From: Desulfuromonadales bacterium
GTDB lineage: Bacteria; Desulfobacterota; Desulfuromonadia; Desulfuromonadales; JAHYIW01
Assembly: GCA_029210745.1 (NCBI GenBank)
Contig: JARGFI010000001.1
Location: forward strand, 1-64,000
Reading direction: 5' to 3'
DNA: 64,000 bases
Below the pieces are notes generated by a model, which made no database searches, was not told where the DNA came from, and saw only the letters and a program-made list of their open reading frames with translations. How positions within the stretch are numbered: position 1 is the first letter of the stretch; every line of letters starts with the position of its first letter. Position numbers and translations under genes: made by a program. Below are positions 29,250 through 38,077 of this stretch, in pieces.

Positions 29250-30743
29250 ATGAACAATCTTCTGGATGTGAAATTTGTCGGCCAGATCCTGCGCTCGCGC
29301 TGGAGCTGGCGGCTGCTGCGGCTGTCGCTGTTGTTGCTGTTGCTGTTGATTGCCGCCGCCGGGTGGCATCATCATACGATCCCCGGCCTGGAGGTCAAGG
29401 ACCCGTTGATGTATACCAATCTGGCGACTTACGGTTTTTGGGTCGTATGGATGATGGGGGTTGTTTTTATTGCACTTTTTTTCGGGCGTGCCTGGTGTTC
29501 GGTCTGTCCGCTTGGCTGGCTGAACGGTCTGGTTGCCCGCTCTGGCTTCAAGCTGACGCTGCCGCGCTGGATCAACAATTATGTGTCGGTGACAATCGTT
29601 CTGGTGCTGTTGCAGCTCATCGTCTACCTTTTCGCCATTCATCGTTATCCCGATTTTACTGCCTGGCTGATCGGCTTGATGCTGCTGTTGACCGTTTTTT
29701 CCGGAGCTTTTTTTCGGGGGCGGGCGTTCTGCAAGCTGCTTTGTCCCGCTGGCGCAGTCTTCGGGCTCTACGCGCGGATTGCACCATTCAGCCTGCGGGT
29801 CAAGGACGAACCTACCTGTGCCGGCTGTGATACGCGTGCCTGCGTGTCCGGTGGGCGTTTCTGGAAAAAAATTTCCCTCGGACGGGCGGTCGGTTACTGG
29901 CACGCCGAACGTGATGCATGTCCGGTCGATTTGTTTCCTGCCGAGCTGCGCGATGATTCCGGCTGCACCCTGTGTCTGGGCTGTCTGCAGAACTGTGATC
30001 GTGACAATATGCGGCTGGGGTTCAGGCCATGGCTGGCAGAATTAGGCAAAGACCGTCTGGCCCTGACCGAAGGACTTTTTTTGCTGGTTTTGCTCGGTAT
30101 GTTGACGGCCAATTTCAGCAAAGTCAATGTTGATCTGCGCGAGTTGATTTTCTGGTTGCCGGAACAGGTCGCGCAACTGCTCGGTTGGCAGGCGGGGGGG
30201 TACAATCTCCTCGCGGTCCTTTGGATAACTCTCGGCTTGCCGCTGTTATTAACGGTTCCCGGTTGGCTGGTGATGCGCCTTGCCGAGACAAACTTTTCAC
30301 CGGTTCCCCGGCCTGACCCTCCGACGGGGCAACAGCTTGATGTCACTGCGGGCTGGTGGCAATCGTTTCGCCGTCTGGCATTACCCTATATCCCGCTGTT
30401 ATTGGCCGCTCACGCTATTCTGGCTTTGGTTAAGTTGAATGCCAAGGGGGGGTATCTACCGCTGGTTCTCGGTGATCCCTCCGGTGTCAAAAGCTATCTG
30501 GCGATCAACATCATGACGACGGTCACTCCTCCCGGAGTCGTGGTGTCACTCGATCTGCTTAAATGGGTCGTATTGCTCTTACTCATTGCGGGCTATGCTG
30601 TCTCTTTAATTGCCGCGCAAAGAGTTGCTCTCGACCGGACCGGGGCAATCCGCTGGGGATATTTTTTTGGTGCGGCAACGGGGGTAACGCTGGTCGCCGC
30701 GCTCTATCTTGCGACCATTATCGTCTGGCTCTTTATTCGTTGA
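29250..30743 (+). CDS. Polytopic membrane 4Fe-4S protein, NapH/NosR-like
   Basis: GRAWCSVCPLGW, GRAFCKLLCPAGAVFG, CAGCDTRACVSG, CTLCLGCLQNCDRDN, with multiple TM segments. Confidence 0.78.
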   Translation: MNNLLDVKFVGQILRSRWSWRLLRLSLLLLLLLIAAAGWHHHTIPGLEVKDPLMYTNLATYGFWVVWMMGVVFIALFFGRAWCSVCPLGWLNGLVARSGFKLTLPRWINNYVSVTIVLVLLQLIVYLFAIHRYPDFTAWLIGLMLLLTVFSGAFFRGRAFCKLLCPAGAVFGLYARIAPFSLRVKDEPTCAGCDTRACVSGGRFWKKISLGRAVGYWHAERDACPVDLFPAELRDDSGCTLCLGCLQNCDRDNMRLGFRPWLAELGKDRLALTEGLFLLVLLGMLTANFSKVNVDLRELIFWLPEQVAQLLGWQAGGYNLLAVLWITLGLPLLLTVPGWLVMRLAETNFSPVPRPDPPTGQQLDVTAGWWQSFRRLALPYIPLLLAAHAILALVKLNAKGGYLPLVLGDPSGVKSYLAINIMTTVTPPGVVVSLDLLKWVVLLLLIAGYAVSLIAAQRVALDRTGAIRWGYFFGAATGVTLVAALYLATIIVWLFIR

Positions 30744-30744
30744 T

Positions 30745-31209
30745 ATGAAGACACTGCTTATATTGATCTCCCTCATCTGTGCTCTGACCGCACCGACCGA
30801 TGCCTGCTTCGGGCCCAAACTGTATCTGGGGGTTCCCTCCGGTCCGGCGGGAGAGCTGCAACACGCACTGATATCAATCTATCTCAAGGAAAAGACCGGC
30901 ACAGAGGTTGACGCGGTGATTATCGATCAGGATCCGCGCGTATTGATCGGCAATGAGCAGATTGATTTTGCTTTTGTCACTCCGCGAGAAAACGAGACAG
31001 CGCTGTTGGTTCTCTCTGCCGACGCGGTTCTTCTGGCGGGCAAACGCATCTTGGCAACGCTTCAGTTCACCACCACAATTCCGGCGCTGGCCAAACTGGG
31101 GCAACAGTTACAACCGCAGCACTATGCGCAGCTCCTTGAGCAGGTCAGGCAGGGAGCCGCTCCACTGGCGCTGGTACGGCAGTTCTATTTCGACCAGGGG
31201 TGGATTTGA
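30745..31209 (+). CDS. Small secreted protein resembling one lobe of a periplasmic binding protein
   Basis: Signal peptide, GPKLYLGVPSGPAGELQHALISIYLKEKTGTEVDAVIID...; 154 aa. Confidence 0.45.
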   Translation: MKTLLILISLICALTAPTDACFGPKLYLGVPSGPAGELQHALISIYLKEKTGTEVDAVIIDQDPRVLIGNEQIDFAFVTPRENETALLVLSADAVLLAGKRILATLQFTTTIPALAKLGQQLQPQHYAQLLEQVRQGAAPLALVRQFYFDQGWI

Positions 31210-31213
31210 TCCC

Positions 31214-32032
31214 ATGCTTCGTCTTCTGGCCATACTGCTTTTTATAATTTCTCTGGCGGGATGCACCCCCCGTTTGCGACCTTTTGCCGACGTGCCGGAT
31301 ATGCAGACGTTGCCACGATATTCAGGCACCCTGACCGGCATAACCGAGTGGCGTGATGAGCTGTTGATAGATGGCGACGTGCGCATTCCGACCGGCAGTC
31401 AGCTGATTATTCATCCGGGAACCAGAATCTACATCCGTGCCGCGCAGGGGACAAAGATCGACCCGGAGTTTCTCTCATCCGCGACGGAGCTGCTCATCCA
31501 GGGGGAATTGAGAATATCCGGCTCAATGGCACAGCCGGTGGTATTTACTCCGTTTGAAGTGCCCGATGGAACCGATTACGGCTGGGCCGGGATCGAACTG
31601 CTCGGTGCGACGCGATCGCAGATTGTCGGTACCGAGCTCCGCAATGCCGAAACCGGAATTCTCTGCGTCAATTCTTCCCCGCTGATTAAGGATAACCATC
31701 TAAGTGGTTGTCGCTACGGCATTATTGCTCAGCTCGGGAGTGCACCGGTGATCCGCGATAATCTTATTGAAAGCGGGGAAGGGGGGATTTTTTGCTGGCG
31801 TTCCAGTGCGCCTGTCCTGGCTGGCAATCGCATCACCGGCCAGCAGGAAGAGGGTATTCATATCGACGCCGACAGTATGCCAACCTTGCATGCAAACATC
31901 ATCAGCAATAACGACATCGGGATATATCTTGGTTCCCGCAATGTTCCGTACCCGCATATCCAGTTCAATGCCAACCGGGTCGATGTCCACCTGTCGCGTG
32001 CATTGACAGATGCAGTAACGGTCGATCGATGA
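31214..32032 (+). CDS. Right-handed beta-helix (NosD-like) lipoprotein
   Basis: Lipobox SLAGC; repeats LIKDNHLSGCRYGIIAQLGSAPVIRDNLIESGEGGIFCWRSSAPVLAGNRITG. Confidence 0.7.
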   Translation: MLRLLAILLFIISLAGCTPRLRPFADVPDMQTLPRYSGTLTGITEWRDELLIDGDVRIPTGSQLIIHPGTRIYIRAAQGTKIDPEFLSSATELLIQGELRISGSMAQPVVFTPFEVPDGTDYGWAGIELLGATRSQIVGTELRNAETGILCVNSSPLIKDNHLSGCRYGIIAQLGSAPVIRDNLIESGEGGIFCWRSSAPVLAGNRITGQQEEGIHIDADSMPTLHANIISNNDIGIYLGSRNVPYPHIQFNANRVDVHLSRALTDAVTVDR

Positions 32033-33123
32033 AACTATTGCTCTTGGTTGTTTATCTGTGTTTGATCCCTCTGCCGATTCTGGCGCAGGATGGTTCGTTG
32101 TCCTATCGGGGTGAGAATACCCTCTACCGTGACACTGTCTGGCAGGGAGAGGTCACGATTGACGGAATCCTGACGGTTGCACCTGGCATCACGCTGGAAA
32201 TTCGCCCTGGAACCGTCGTTTCTTTCACTTTTTCTGACAGTAACCATGATCGTATCGGCGAACATGAACTGTTTATTCAGGGAACGTTGCGGGCGATGGG
32301 AACCGCCGCCGCCCCTGTTGTGTTCACTTCGGCCCAGGCACAACCTCATCCCGGTGACTGGGGGGCGATCAACATGATGGCGACCGAAACCGAAAGTTTG
32401 TTCGAACATTGCAAGATCGAATATGCCTACCGCGGTTTTCATGCCCACTTTTCACGGGCGCGATTACGTGATACTGAATTGAGCAACAATCTTCGCGCCG
32501 GACAATTCCAGGAATCAACGGTGGCGATTGAACGCTGTAAAATCCTTGATAACTTTAACGGAATTCAGTTTCGCGACTCGACGGTAAGGATTGCTGACAG
32601 CGTTATTAACGGCAATCTCTGGGGGGCCCGCTGCGTCTACAGCACGGTAACAATGGAAGATTGCCTGATTGAAAATAACCTGATCAATGGCTTGAACTTT
32701 CGCGGGTCCGAGGTGTCGTTACGCCGCAATCTGGTTCGCAATAACCGCAAGGGGATCTATCTTCAGGCATCCCGGGCCGTTGTGGTTCACAACCGGATTG
32801 AGGGAAACAGTGAACATGGCATTCTTCTTGAAAAAACAAGCGGAGTGGTCAACGCCAATCTCATCACCGGTCAGGGGCGAGCGGGGGTCAAGGTGGTCAA
32901 TTCCACAGCGGTACTGTCCGAAAATGCAATGATCTCCAACGGCGAATATGCGCTGATAAATGAAGGCTCCGACAGTTTCAGTGCTCAACACAACTGGTGG
33001 GGTAACGTTGAACCAGCCTCCATTGAATTGCTGATTCGGGACCGTAACGATCGTCCGGCGGTTGGTAGCGTGGATGTTTCACTGCCATTGAACATTCATC
33101 CTGAAATCACTTTTGAAAGGTAA
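32029..33123 (+). CDS. Right-handed beta-helix (NosD-like) periplasmic protein
   Basis: Signal peptide; repeats IADSVINGNLWGARCVYSTVTMEDCLIENNLINGLNFRGSEVSLRRNLVRNNRKGIYLQASRAVVVHNRIEGN. Confidence 0.72.
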   Translation: MKLLLLVVYLCLIPLPILAQDGSLSYRGENTLYRDTVWQGEVTIDGILTVAPGITLEIRPGTVVSFTFSDSNHDRIGEHELFIQGTLRAMGTAAAPVVFTSAQAQPHPGDWGAINMMATETESLFEHCKIEYAYRGFHAHFSRARLRDTELSNNLRAGQFQESTVAIERCKILDNFNGIQFRDSTVRIADSVINGNLWGARCVYSTVTMEDCLIENNLINGLNFRGSEVSLRRNLVRNNRKGIYLQASRAVVVHNRIEGNSEHGILLEKTSGVVNANLITGQGRAGVKVVNSTAVLSENAMISNGEYALINEGSDSFSAQHNWWGNVEPASIELLIRDRNDRPAVGSVDVSLPLNIHPEITFER

Positions 33124-33126
33124 ATT

Positions 33127-34035
33127 GTGTCATTGTTGCGCTATCTATTGATCGCCGGATTACTGGTCGTCATCTCTTTGCCTTTGTCTGGCTGCGAGCA
33201 GGCGGGCGAACGTCAAAAAATGAAGATTGGTTACATGAACTGCAACAGCGAGGCAGAGACCCGCGCCCGTTTTCTCCCGCTGACAGCTTACTTGAGTCAT
33301 TACACCGGAATCGATTTTGAGGCGGTACCGGTTGATACCCACGAATTTGCAGAACGTTATGCGCAAGGCGAATTTGCTTTAACCCATTCGAATTCACTCC
33401 TTTACGTTCAACTTAAATTCGATCATGAGCTGCAACTTCTGGCGGCTGAAAAACGGGGGAACTTCGGTTCGCGCAGTGCCGGAACAATTATTGCCCGCAA
33501 AGGCAGCGGCATTGAAAAATTGACTGACCTTAAAGGCAAGCGCATGGTCTTCGGTCCGATGATGGCACCGACCGGATATCTGGCTCAATACGACCTGATG
33601 TTGCGCAGCGGGATCGATCCGGAGCGTGACCTGGCCTATTACGCAATCCCTTCCGGGTCGTTTAAACACGAAAAACTGGTTTATGGTGTCTATTTTGGTG
33701 CGTTTGATGTTGCCGCCGCTCCTTTGCTCGACCTGGAAGTGATGACTCGCGAAGGTAAAATTACCGCCGATGATTTTGTGATTTTGGGACAAAGTCCACT
33801 GGTACCGTATTGCACCTTCGGTGCAGCGGCCAAACTCGTCCCCGCAGTGGTTGAAAAAGTGCGCCGGGCCTTACTCGAACTGACCCCGGAGACAACTGTT
33901 GATATTGCCGGGGAGCGCGTCAAAGTTTTGAAATCCGCCTGGATCGATGGTTTTGAAGCTTTGCGCGACGCCGACTACGATGTCGTCCGTGACATGGCCA
34001 GGCGGGTTAACATGCCCCCCTATCAGGAGTATTAA
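33127..34035 (+). CDS. PhnD-like phosphate/phosphite/phosphonate-type substrate-binding lipoprotein
   Basis: Lipobox LSGC; KIGYMNCNSEAETRARFLPLTAYLSHYTGIDFEAVPVDTHEF...GTIIARKGSGIEKLTDLKGKRMVFG; PhnD fold pattern. Confidence 0.78.
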   Translation: MSLLRYLLIAGLLVVISLPLSGCEQAGERQKMKIGYMNCNSEAETRARFLPLTAYLSHYTGIDFEAVPVDTHEFAERYAQGEFALTHSNSLLYVQLKFDHELQLLAAEKRGNFGSRSAGTIIARKGSGIEKLTDLKGKRMVFGPMMAPTGYLAQYDLMLRSGIDPERDLAYYAIPSGSFKHEKLVYGVYFGAFDVAAAPLLDLEVMTREGKITADDFVILGQSPLVPYCTFGAAAKLVPAVVEKVRRALLELTPETTVDIAGERVKVLKSAWIDGFEALRDADYDVVRDMARRVNMPPYQEY

Positions 34036-34038
34036 GCA

Positions 34039-34578
34039 GTGTTTGTTGATCGTTATGATCGTCTCTTATGGGCCGTGTTTATTTTGCTCTTGATCGCCAT
34101 AGCGACAACGACTGCATATTCCCTGCAAGGAAGCGCTTATGTGACGCAACATAATGATCGCAATCTCGCACGCAAAATGATCGAGCGGGCACGCCTTGAC
34201 TATCTTGCAGACCTTTACGCGCCGGTGACCGCAGCACTGGAGTCTGGTGATTATTCGCATGCTCTGTTGGCGTTGGGGGAGGTTCAACGCTCCTTCCCGG
34301 ACGAAGCGTATGGTCAGGTGCTTAAGGGCGTGATACTCAGCAAGATGGGAGCCATCGATGCCGCGCTGGAAAGTCTGGCCGCCGGGATAAAGCGGGATGG
34401 CAATTATATTGATCGCAACGGTTCGCTTTCTTATCGCGAAACGGTAGCAGCGCTGGTCGTAAATCAATTACCCCTCTACGCCGCGCGAGTGGCAAACGAT
34501 GCCGGGGATACGATCGCTTTAACGTCCAAACGTCATCTGCATTATCTGCAAAGTCGTTTGGCGGGCGGATGTGAATAA
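34039..34578 (+). CDS. Membrane-anchored hypothetical protein with TPR-like segment
   Basis: N-terminal TM; YSHALLALGEVQRSFPDEAYGQVLKGVILSKMGAIDAALESLAAGI. Confidence 0.45.
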   Translation: MFVDRYDRLLWAVFILLLIAIATTTAYSLQGSAYVTQHNDRNLARKMIERARLDYLADLYAPVTAALESGDYSHALLALGEVQRSFPDEAYGQVLKGVILSKMGAIDAALESLAAGIKRDGNYIDRNGSLSYRETVAALVVNQLPLYAARVANDAGDTIALTSKRHLHYLQSRLAGGCE

Positions 34579-34581
34579 TCG

Positions 34582-35646
34582 ATGAACTGGCGCGATCGAC
34601 ATTTATGGCTGGTCATTCTGGCCGGTGGTGTTTTCGGTGTACTCGGCGTCATGCTGTCCGTATGGGGCAACCCGGCCAATTCCGGAATCTGTGTTTCCTG
34701 TTTTCTTGAAAACAGTGTCGGTGCGCTCGGTTTTCATGATAATGACCGGATGCAGTATCTGCGGCCGGAGCTGCCGGGATTTGTGCTCGGTGCAACCGTG
34801 AGTGCGTTAATCGGTCGGGAGTTCGTCGCGCGTGGCGGTGGGGCACCGTTACCACGCATCGTAGCCGGAATTCTGCTGATGATCGGCTGCGCGATCTTTA
34901 TCGGTTGTCCGATAAAACTTTTTTTGCGACTCTCCGCCGGTGATTTAACCGCGCTGGCCGGGGTTGCCGGTCTAATATGCGGTGTCTGGATCGGTTTGCA
35001 GGGGCTTGGTCATGGCGTTTCTTTCGGTCAGCCACTGAAAGAGCGGGGAACCGGCTGGATCACACCACTGTTTTTTTTGGCACTTTTGGCCGCATTTTTT
35101 GTGCGTCCCGGATTTTTGCTCTTTTCCGAGCGCGGCAGTGCGTCATTACATGCTCCCTGGTTTCTTTCCCTGGGGGCAGGTCTGGTTCTCGGCGGGCTTG
35201 CCCAACGAACCCGCTTCTGTATTACCGGGGGGATTCGGGACGGGCTGATTTTGGGGCGGCGGGCACCGTTGTTGTGGGGCGGAATAGCCTTTATCATCAG
35301 CGCATTTTTGTTCAGTATCCTTGTCGGTCGCTTCAACGTTGGCTGGCTCGGTCAACCGGGCGCGCACCTCGAAACGGTCTGGAATTTTACCGGGATGCTG
35401 CTGGTGGGAATTGTCTCGGCGCTGATCGGTGGTTGTCCGCTGCGTCAGCTGATCAAATCGGGGGAAGGGGACACTGATGCGGGGCTGGTGGTTATTGGTA
35501 TGCTGATCGGTGCGGCATTGGTGCAAGCCTGGGGAATTACGGCAACAGCCGCAGGGGTTCCGAGTGACGGAAAAATTGCAGTACTTACCGGTCTGGCACT
35601 GACGGTTTTATCGATGCTGCTGTTTCGTGAACGTGAGACAGAATAG
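34582..35646 (+). CDS. YedE-type putative selenium/sulfur transporter
   Basis: GVFGVLGVMLSVWGNPANSGICVSCFLENSVGALGFHDNDRMQYLRPELPGFVLGATVSALIGREFVARGG...FIGCPIKLFLRLSAGDLTALAGVAGLICG matches seleno-YedE proteins as I know them. Confidence 0.78.
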   Translation: MNWRDRHLWLVILAGGVFGVLGVMLSVWGNPANSGICVSCFLENSVGALGFHDNDRMQYLRPELPGFVLGATVSALIGREFVARGGGAPLPRIVAGILLMIGCAIFIGCPIKLFLRLSAGDLTALAGVAGLICGVWIGLQGLGHGVSFGQPLKERGTGWITPLFFLALLAAFFVRPGFLLFSERGSASLHAPWFLSLGAGLVLGGLAQRTRFCITGGIRDGLILGRRAPLLWGGIAFIISAFLFSILVGRFNVGWLGQPGAHLETVWNFTGMLLVGIVSALIGGCPLRQLIKSGEGDTDAGLVVIGMLIGAALVQAWGITATAAGVPSDGKIAVLTGLALTVLSMLLFRERETE

Positions 35647-35653
35647 GAACGAC

Positions 35654-35980
35654 ATGGATTATTTTACGCAACGACCACTGAGAAACAGCGATATCGTCTG
35701 GCGCCGGGAACAACGCAAGGAGGAACGGGTGTTGCGGGCCCTGGAGGAAGGTGAGGCGGTGGATGAGCAAGGCACCGTTCTGCTCGTGGTGTCCGGGACC
35801 ATGCATCAGTTGAATCTTGTCGGCGGGATGATCTGGTGTTTATGTGACGGGACCCGCACGGTTGACGAGATCACCGCACAACTTGCCGACGAATTTTCCG
35901 TTTCCCGTGACGAACTGGAGAGTGATGTCCGTGAATTTTTTGATGAATTACAGCAACGAGGATGGCTGAGTTATGTTTGA
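35654..35980 (+). CDS. PqqD-like peptide-chaperone (RRE) protein, GeoRSP-type
   Basis: MHQLNLVGGMIWCLCDGTRTVDEITAQLADEFSVSRDELESDVREFFDELQQRGWL PqqD pattern; overlaps the radical SAM gene by 8 nt. Confidence 0.8.
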   Translation: MDYFTQRPLRNSDIVWRREQRKEERVLRALEEGEAVDEQGTVLLVVSGTMHQLNLVGGMIWCLCDGTRTVDEITAQLADEFSVSRDELESDVREFFDELQQRGWLSYV

Positions 35981-36977
35981 CAACTTTACCGATCTGTTTT
36001 CCGCGCCACTGACAATCAACTGGACGTTATCGTTTCGCTGTAATTTCAGTTGCAGCCATTGCTATAGCCGTGATGAACAGGTTGCAGAACTGGAAACCGC
36101 TGATGTTAAAAAGATCATTGATATTCTCGTTGCTAAAAAGATTCCGTTTATCAACTTTGGTGGCGGGGAACCACTGATTCGCGAGGATCTGTTTGTGATT
36201 GCCGCCTATGCGACAGCCCAAGGGCTCAATGTTTCGATGAATTCAAACGGATCTTTGCTCGACGAATCAGCCGCGACACGGCTGCTCAAGAGCGGATTCA
36301 AAAGTGTGGGGATCAGTATCGACAGTGCTGATCCCGCCTTGCATGATGATTTCAGGAATATGCCCGGCTCATTCGAAAAAGCCGTTGCTGCCTTGAGGGT
36401 ATTGCAGAACGTCGGGTTGAAACGGACCATGAGTTCGGTTATCTCACGAATCAATTTTCAACACTTCCACGAACTGCTCGATCTGGCACGTCGCTACGAG
36501 GTGGCGCAGGTTTACCTGCATAACTTCAAGTGCAGCGGTCGTGGCTTTAAAAATCGGGAGGACCTTGATCTGACCCCCGCTGAGTGGAAAACATTCTATG
36601 TCGAGGCGTTGCGTGTCAAGCAACAAACGCATGATCTGGCGATTTCTTTCGACGATCCGGTCATCTCTTCCCTGCCGGGGTATGACACCGATCCACTGGT
36701 CAACGGAAGCAGCTGCGGAAAACTCTCATTGAATTTACGACCGAATGGTGATTTGACCCCCTGCGGATTTATTCCGCTCACTGTCGGCAATATTTTGCAC
36801 GACGATTTTGATGAAATATGGTACAATTCCCCTGTACTTAACCAGATGAGAAATAAACGCGCCGGAGGTAAATGTCTCGATTGTGGCTCTTATGAAGCCT
36901 GTCAGGGGGGGTGTACGGCGCGATCTTATGCGGTAACCGGGGATTTCAATCAACCCGATCCCCATTGCTGGAAATAA
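35973..36977 (+). CDS. Radical SAM/SPASM peptide maturase, GeoRSP-type
   Basis: CNFSCSHCYS (CxxxCxxC), FGGGEPLI, C-terminal SPASM cysteines CLDCGSYEACQGGCTARS. Confidence 0.85.
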   Translation: MFDNFTDLFSAPLTINWTLSFRCNFSCSHCYSRDEQVAELETADVKKIIDILVAKKIPFINFGGGEPLIREDLFVIAAYATAQGLNVSMNSNGSLLDESAATRLLKSGFKSVGISIDSADPALHDDFRNMPGSFEKAVAALRVLQNVGLKRTMSSVISRINFQHFHELLDLARRYEVAQVYLHNFKCSGRGFKNREDLDLTPAEWKTFYVEALRVKQQTHDLAISFDDPVISSLPGYDTDPLVNGSSCGKLSLNLRPNGDLTPCGFIPLTVGNILHDDFDEIWYNSPVLNQMRNKRAGGKCLDCGSYEACQGGCTARSYAVTGDFNQPDPHCWK

Positions 36978-37015
36978 TACATGACCTGTCAATCAACAAC
37001 CAAGGAGGTTAAAAC

Positions 37016-37072
37016 ATGAAAAAGTATCTGAAACCCCGTATTGTCGGTTCCTCGAATGTTCATCCCTGCTGA
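37016..37072 (+). CDS. Candidate 18-residue RiPP precursor peptide MKKYLKPRIVGSSNVHPC
   Basis: Not in the supplied ORF track (too short). AAGGAGGT Shine-Dalgarno just upstream of ATG; sits between radical SAM and SPASM genes; terminator immediately after the stop codon. Confidence 0.7.
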   Translation: MKKYLKPRIVGSSNVHPC

Positions 37073-37081
37073 ACCGATCAG

Positions 37082-37106
37082 GGGGGCAGTCTTCTGCCCC
37101 CTTTTT
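37082..37106 (+). terminator. Rho-independent terminator after the short peptide ORF
   Basis: GGGGGCAG-TCTT-CTGCCCCC-TTTTT. Confidence 0.85.
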
Positions 37107-37119
37107 CTTTAGACTCTTT

Positions 37120-38061
37120 ATGCCTCTCGATCTTCTTGACACCCCGATCCGCGCTACCTGGACACTGAGTTCAGACGCCAGCCCCCCCGCTGACGAAGTT
37201 GTCTCTACCATCACGCAGCAACTGATCGCCGCCGGTGTCTTTTATTTACTGCTTCAGCCCCCCTCCCTCAAACATCCTGCCTGTCGAGCGGTTTTGCATG
37301 ACCTGGCCGCGGGCGGGTGCCAGACGGAAATTATCTGCTGTGGGAACGAAGATGAATTGCTGGTTCTTGAAGAGCGCCCATTGCAACATGTCGGACTGTG
37401 GCTTGATGTCACCCGGTTTCTTGCCGATGAAATTGACATTGACCCACTGAAATGTGTTGTACAACGCTTGCGACAATCGGGATTAAACCCGGGGTTATTA
37501 TGTCCTCCGGTACGTCAACATCTGCTGAAAATCCCGCAACTTATCAATCTTTGTGAGATGCTTGAGATAGCGCGATTTAAGTTGCCAAATATAGGTATCG
37601 ATGTTACTTATCAAAGCTCAGATCGCGTTCAGCTGCCACGCTCCGAAGACCTCGCCGCGTTAAAAAAAATGCTCAAAAATACCTGGCAGGCTCCTCCACA
37701 ACTGCGGCTGGAAATACATGATCTGTTTCTCTGGGAGTTACTGGTTCCTGATGCTGCTCAGGGACGCGAGGAGTACGGTGGCTGCCAGGCAGCGAACAGT
37801 CTGGTCCACATCACCTCGCAAGGCGATGTCTACCCCTGTATCTCCTGGCCGGAAAAGCTCGGCTCCTTGTTGACTGAAGATCTTGGCGATATCTGGGAGT
37901 CGGAACAAAGATTACGTATTCGCAGAGAAATCGCGCACGTTCCGTCAGGGTGTAATGGTTGTTTGATTGTCGATGACTGCCATGGTGGCTGCCGTGGTCT
38001 GTCGAGAATATTCAATAAAGAACTGAGACAGCGCGATTTGCTCTGTTCCGGGAAACGTTGA
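37120..38061 (+). CDS. SPASM-domain protein lacking radical-SAM CxxxCxxC (GeoRSP-type second protein)
   Basis: C-terminal CISWPEKLGSLLTEDLGDIW...CNGCLIVDDCHGGCRG; N-terminal half resembles a TIM-barrel without CxxxCxxC. Confidence 0.75.
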   Translation: MPLDLLDTPIRATWTLSSDASPPADEVVSTITQQLIAAGVFYLLLQPPSLKHPACRAVLHDLAAGGCQTEIICCGNEDELLVLEERPLQHVGLWLDVTRFLADEIDIDPLKCVVQRLRQSGLNPGLLCPPVRQHLLKIPQLINLCEMLEIARFKLPNIGIDVTYQSSDRVQLPRSEDLAALKKMLKNTWQAPPQLRLEIHDLFLWELLVPDAAQGREEYGGCQAANSLVHITSQGDVYPCISWPEKLGSLLTEDLGDIWESEQRLRIRREIAHVPSGCNGCLIVDDCHGGCRGLSRIFNKELRQRDLLCSGKR

Positions 38062-38077
38062 TTTCAACACATAGCTT

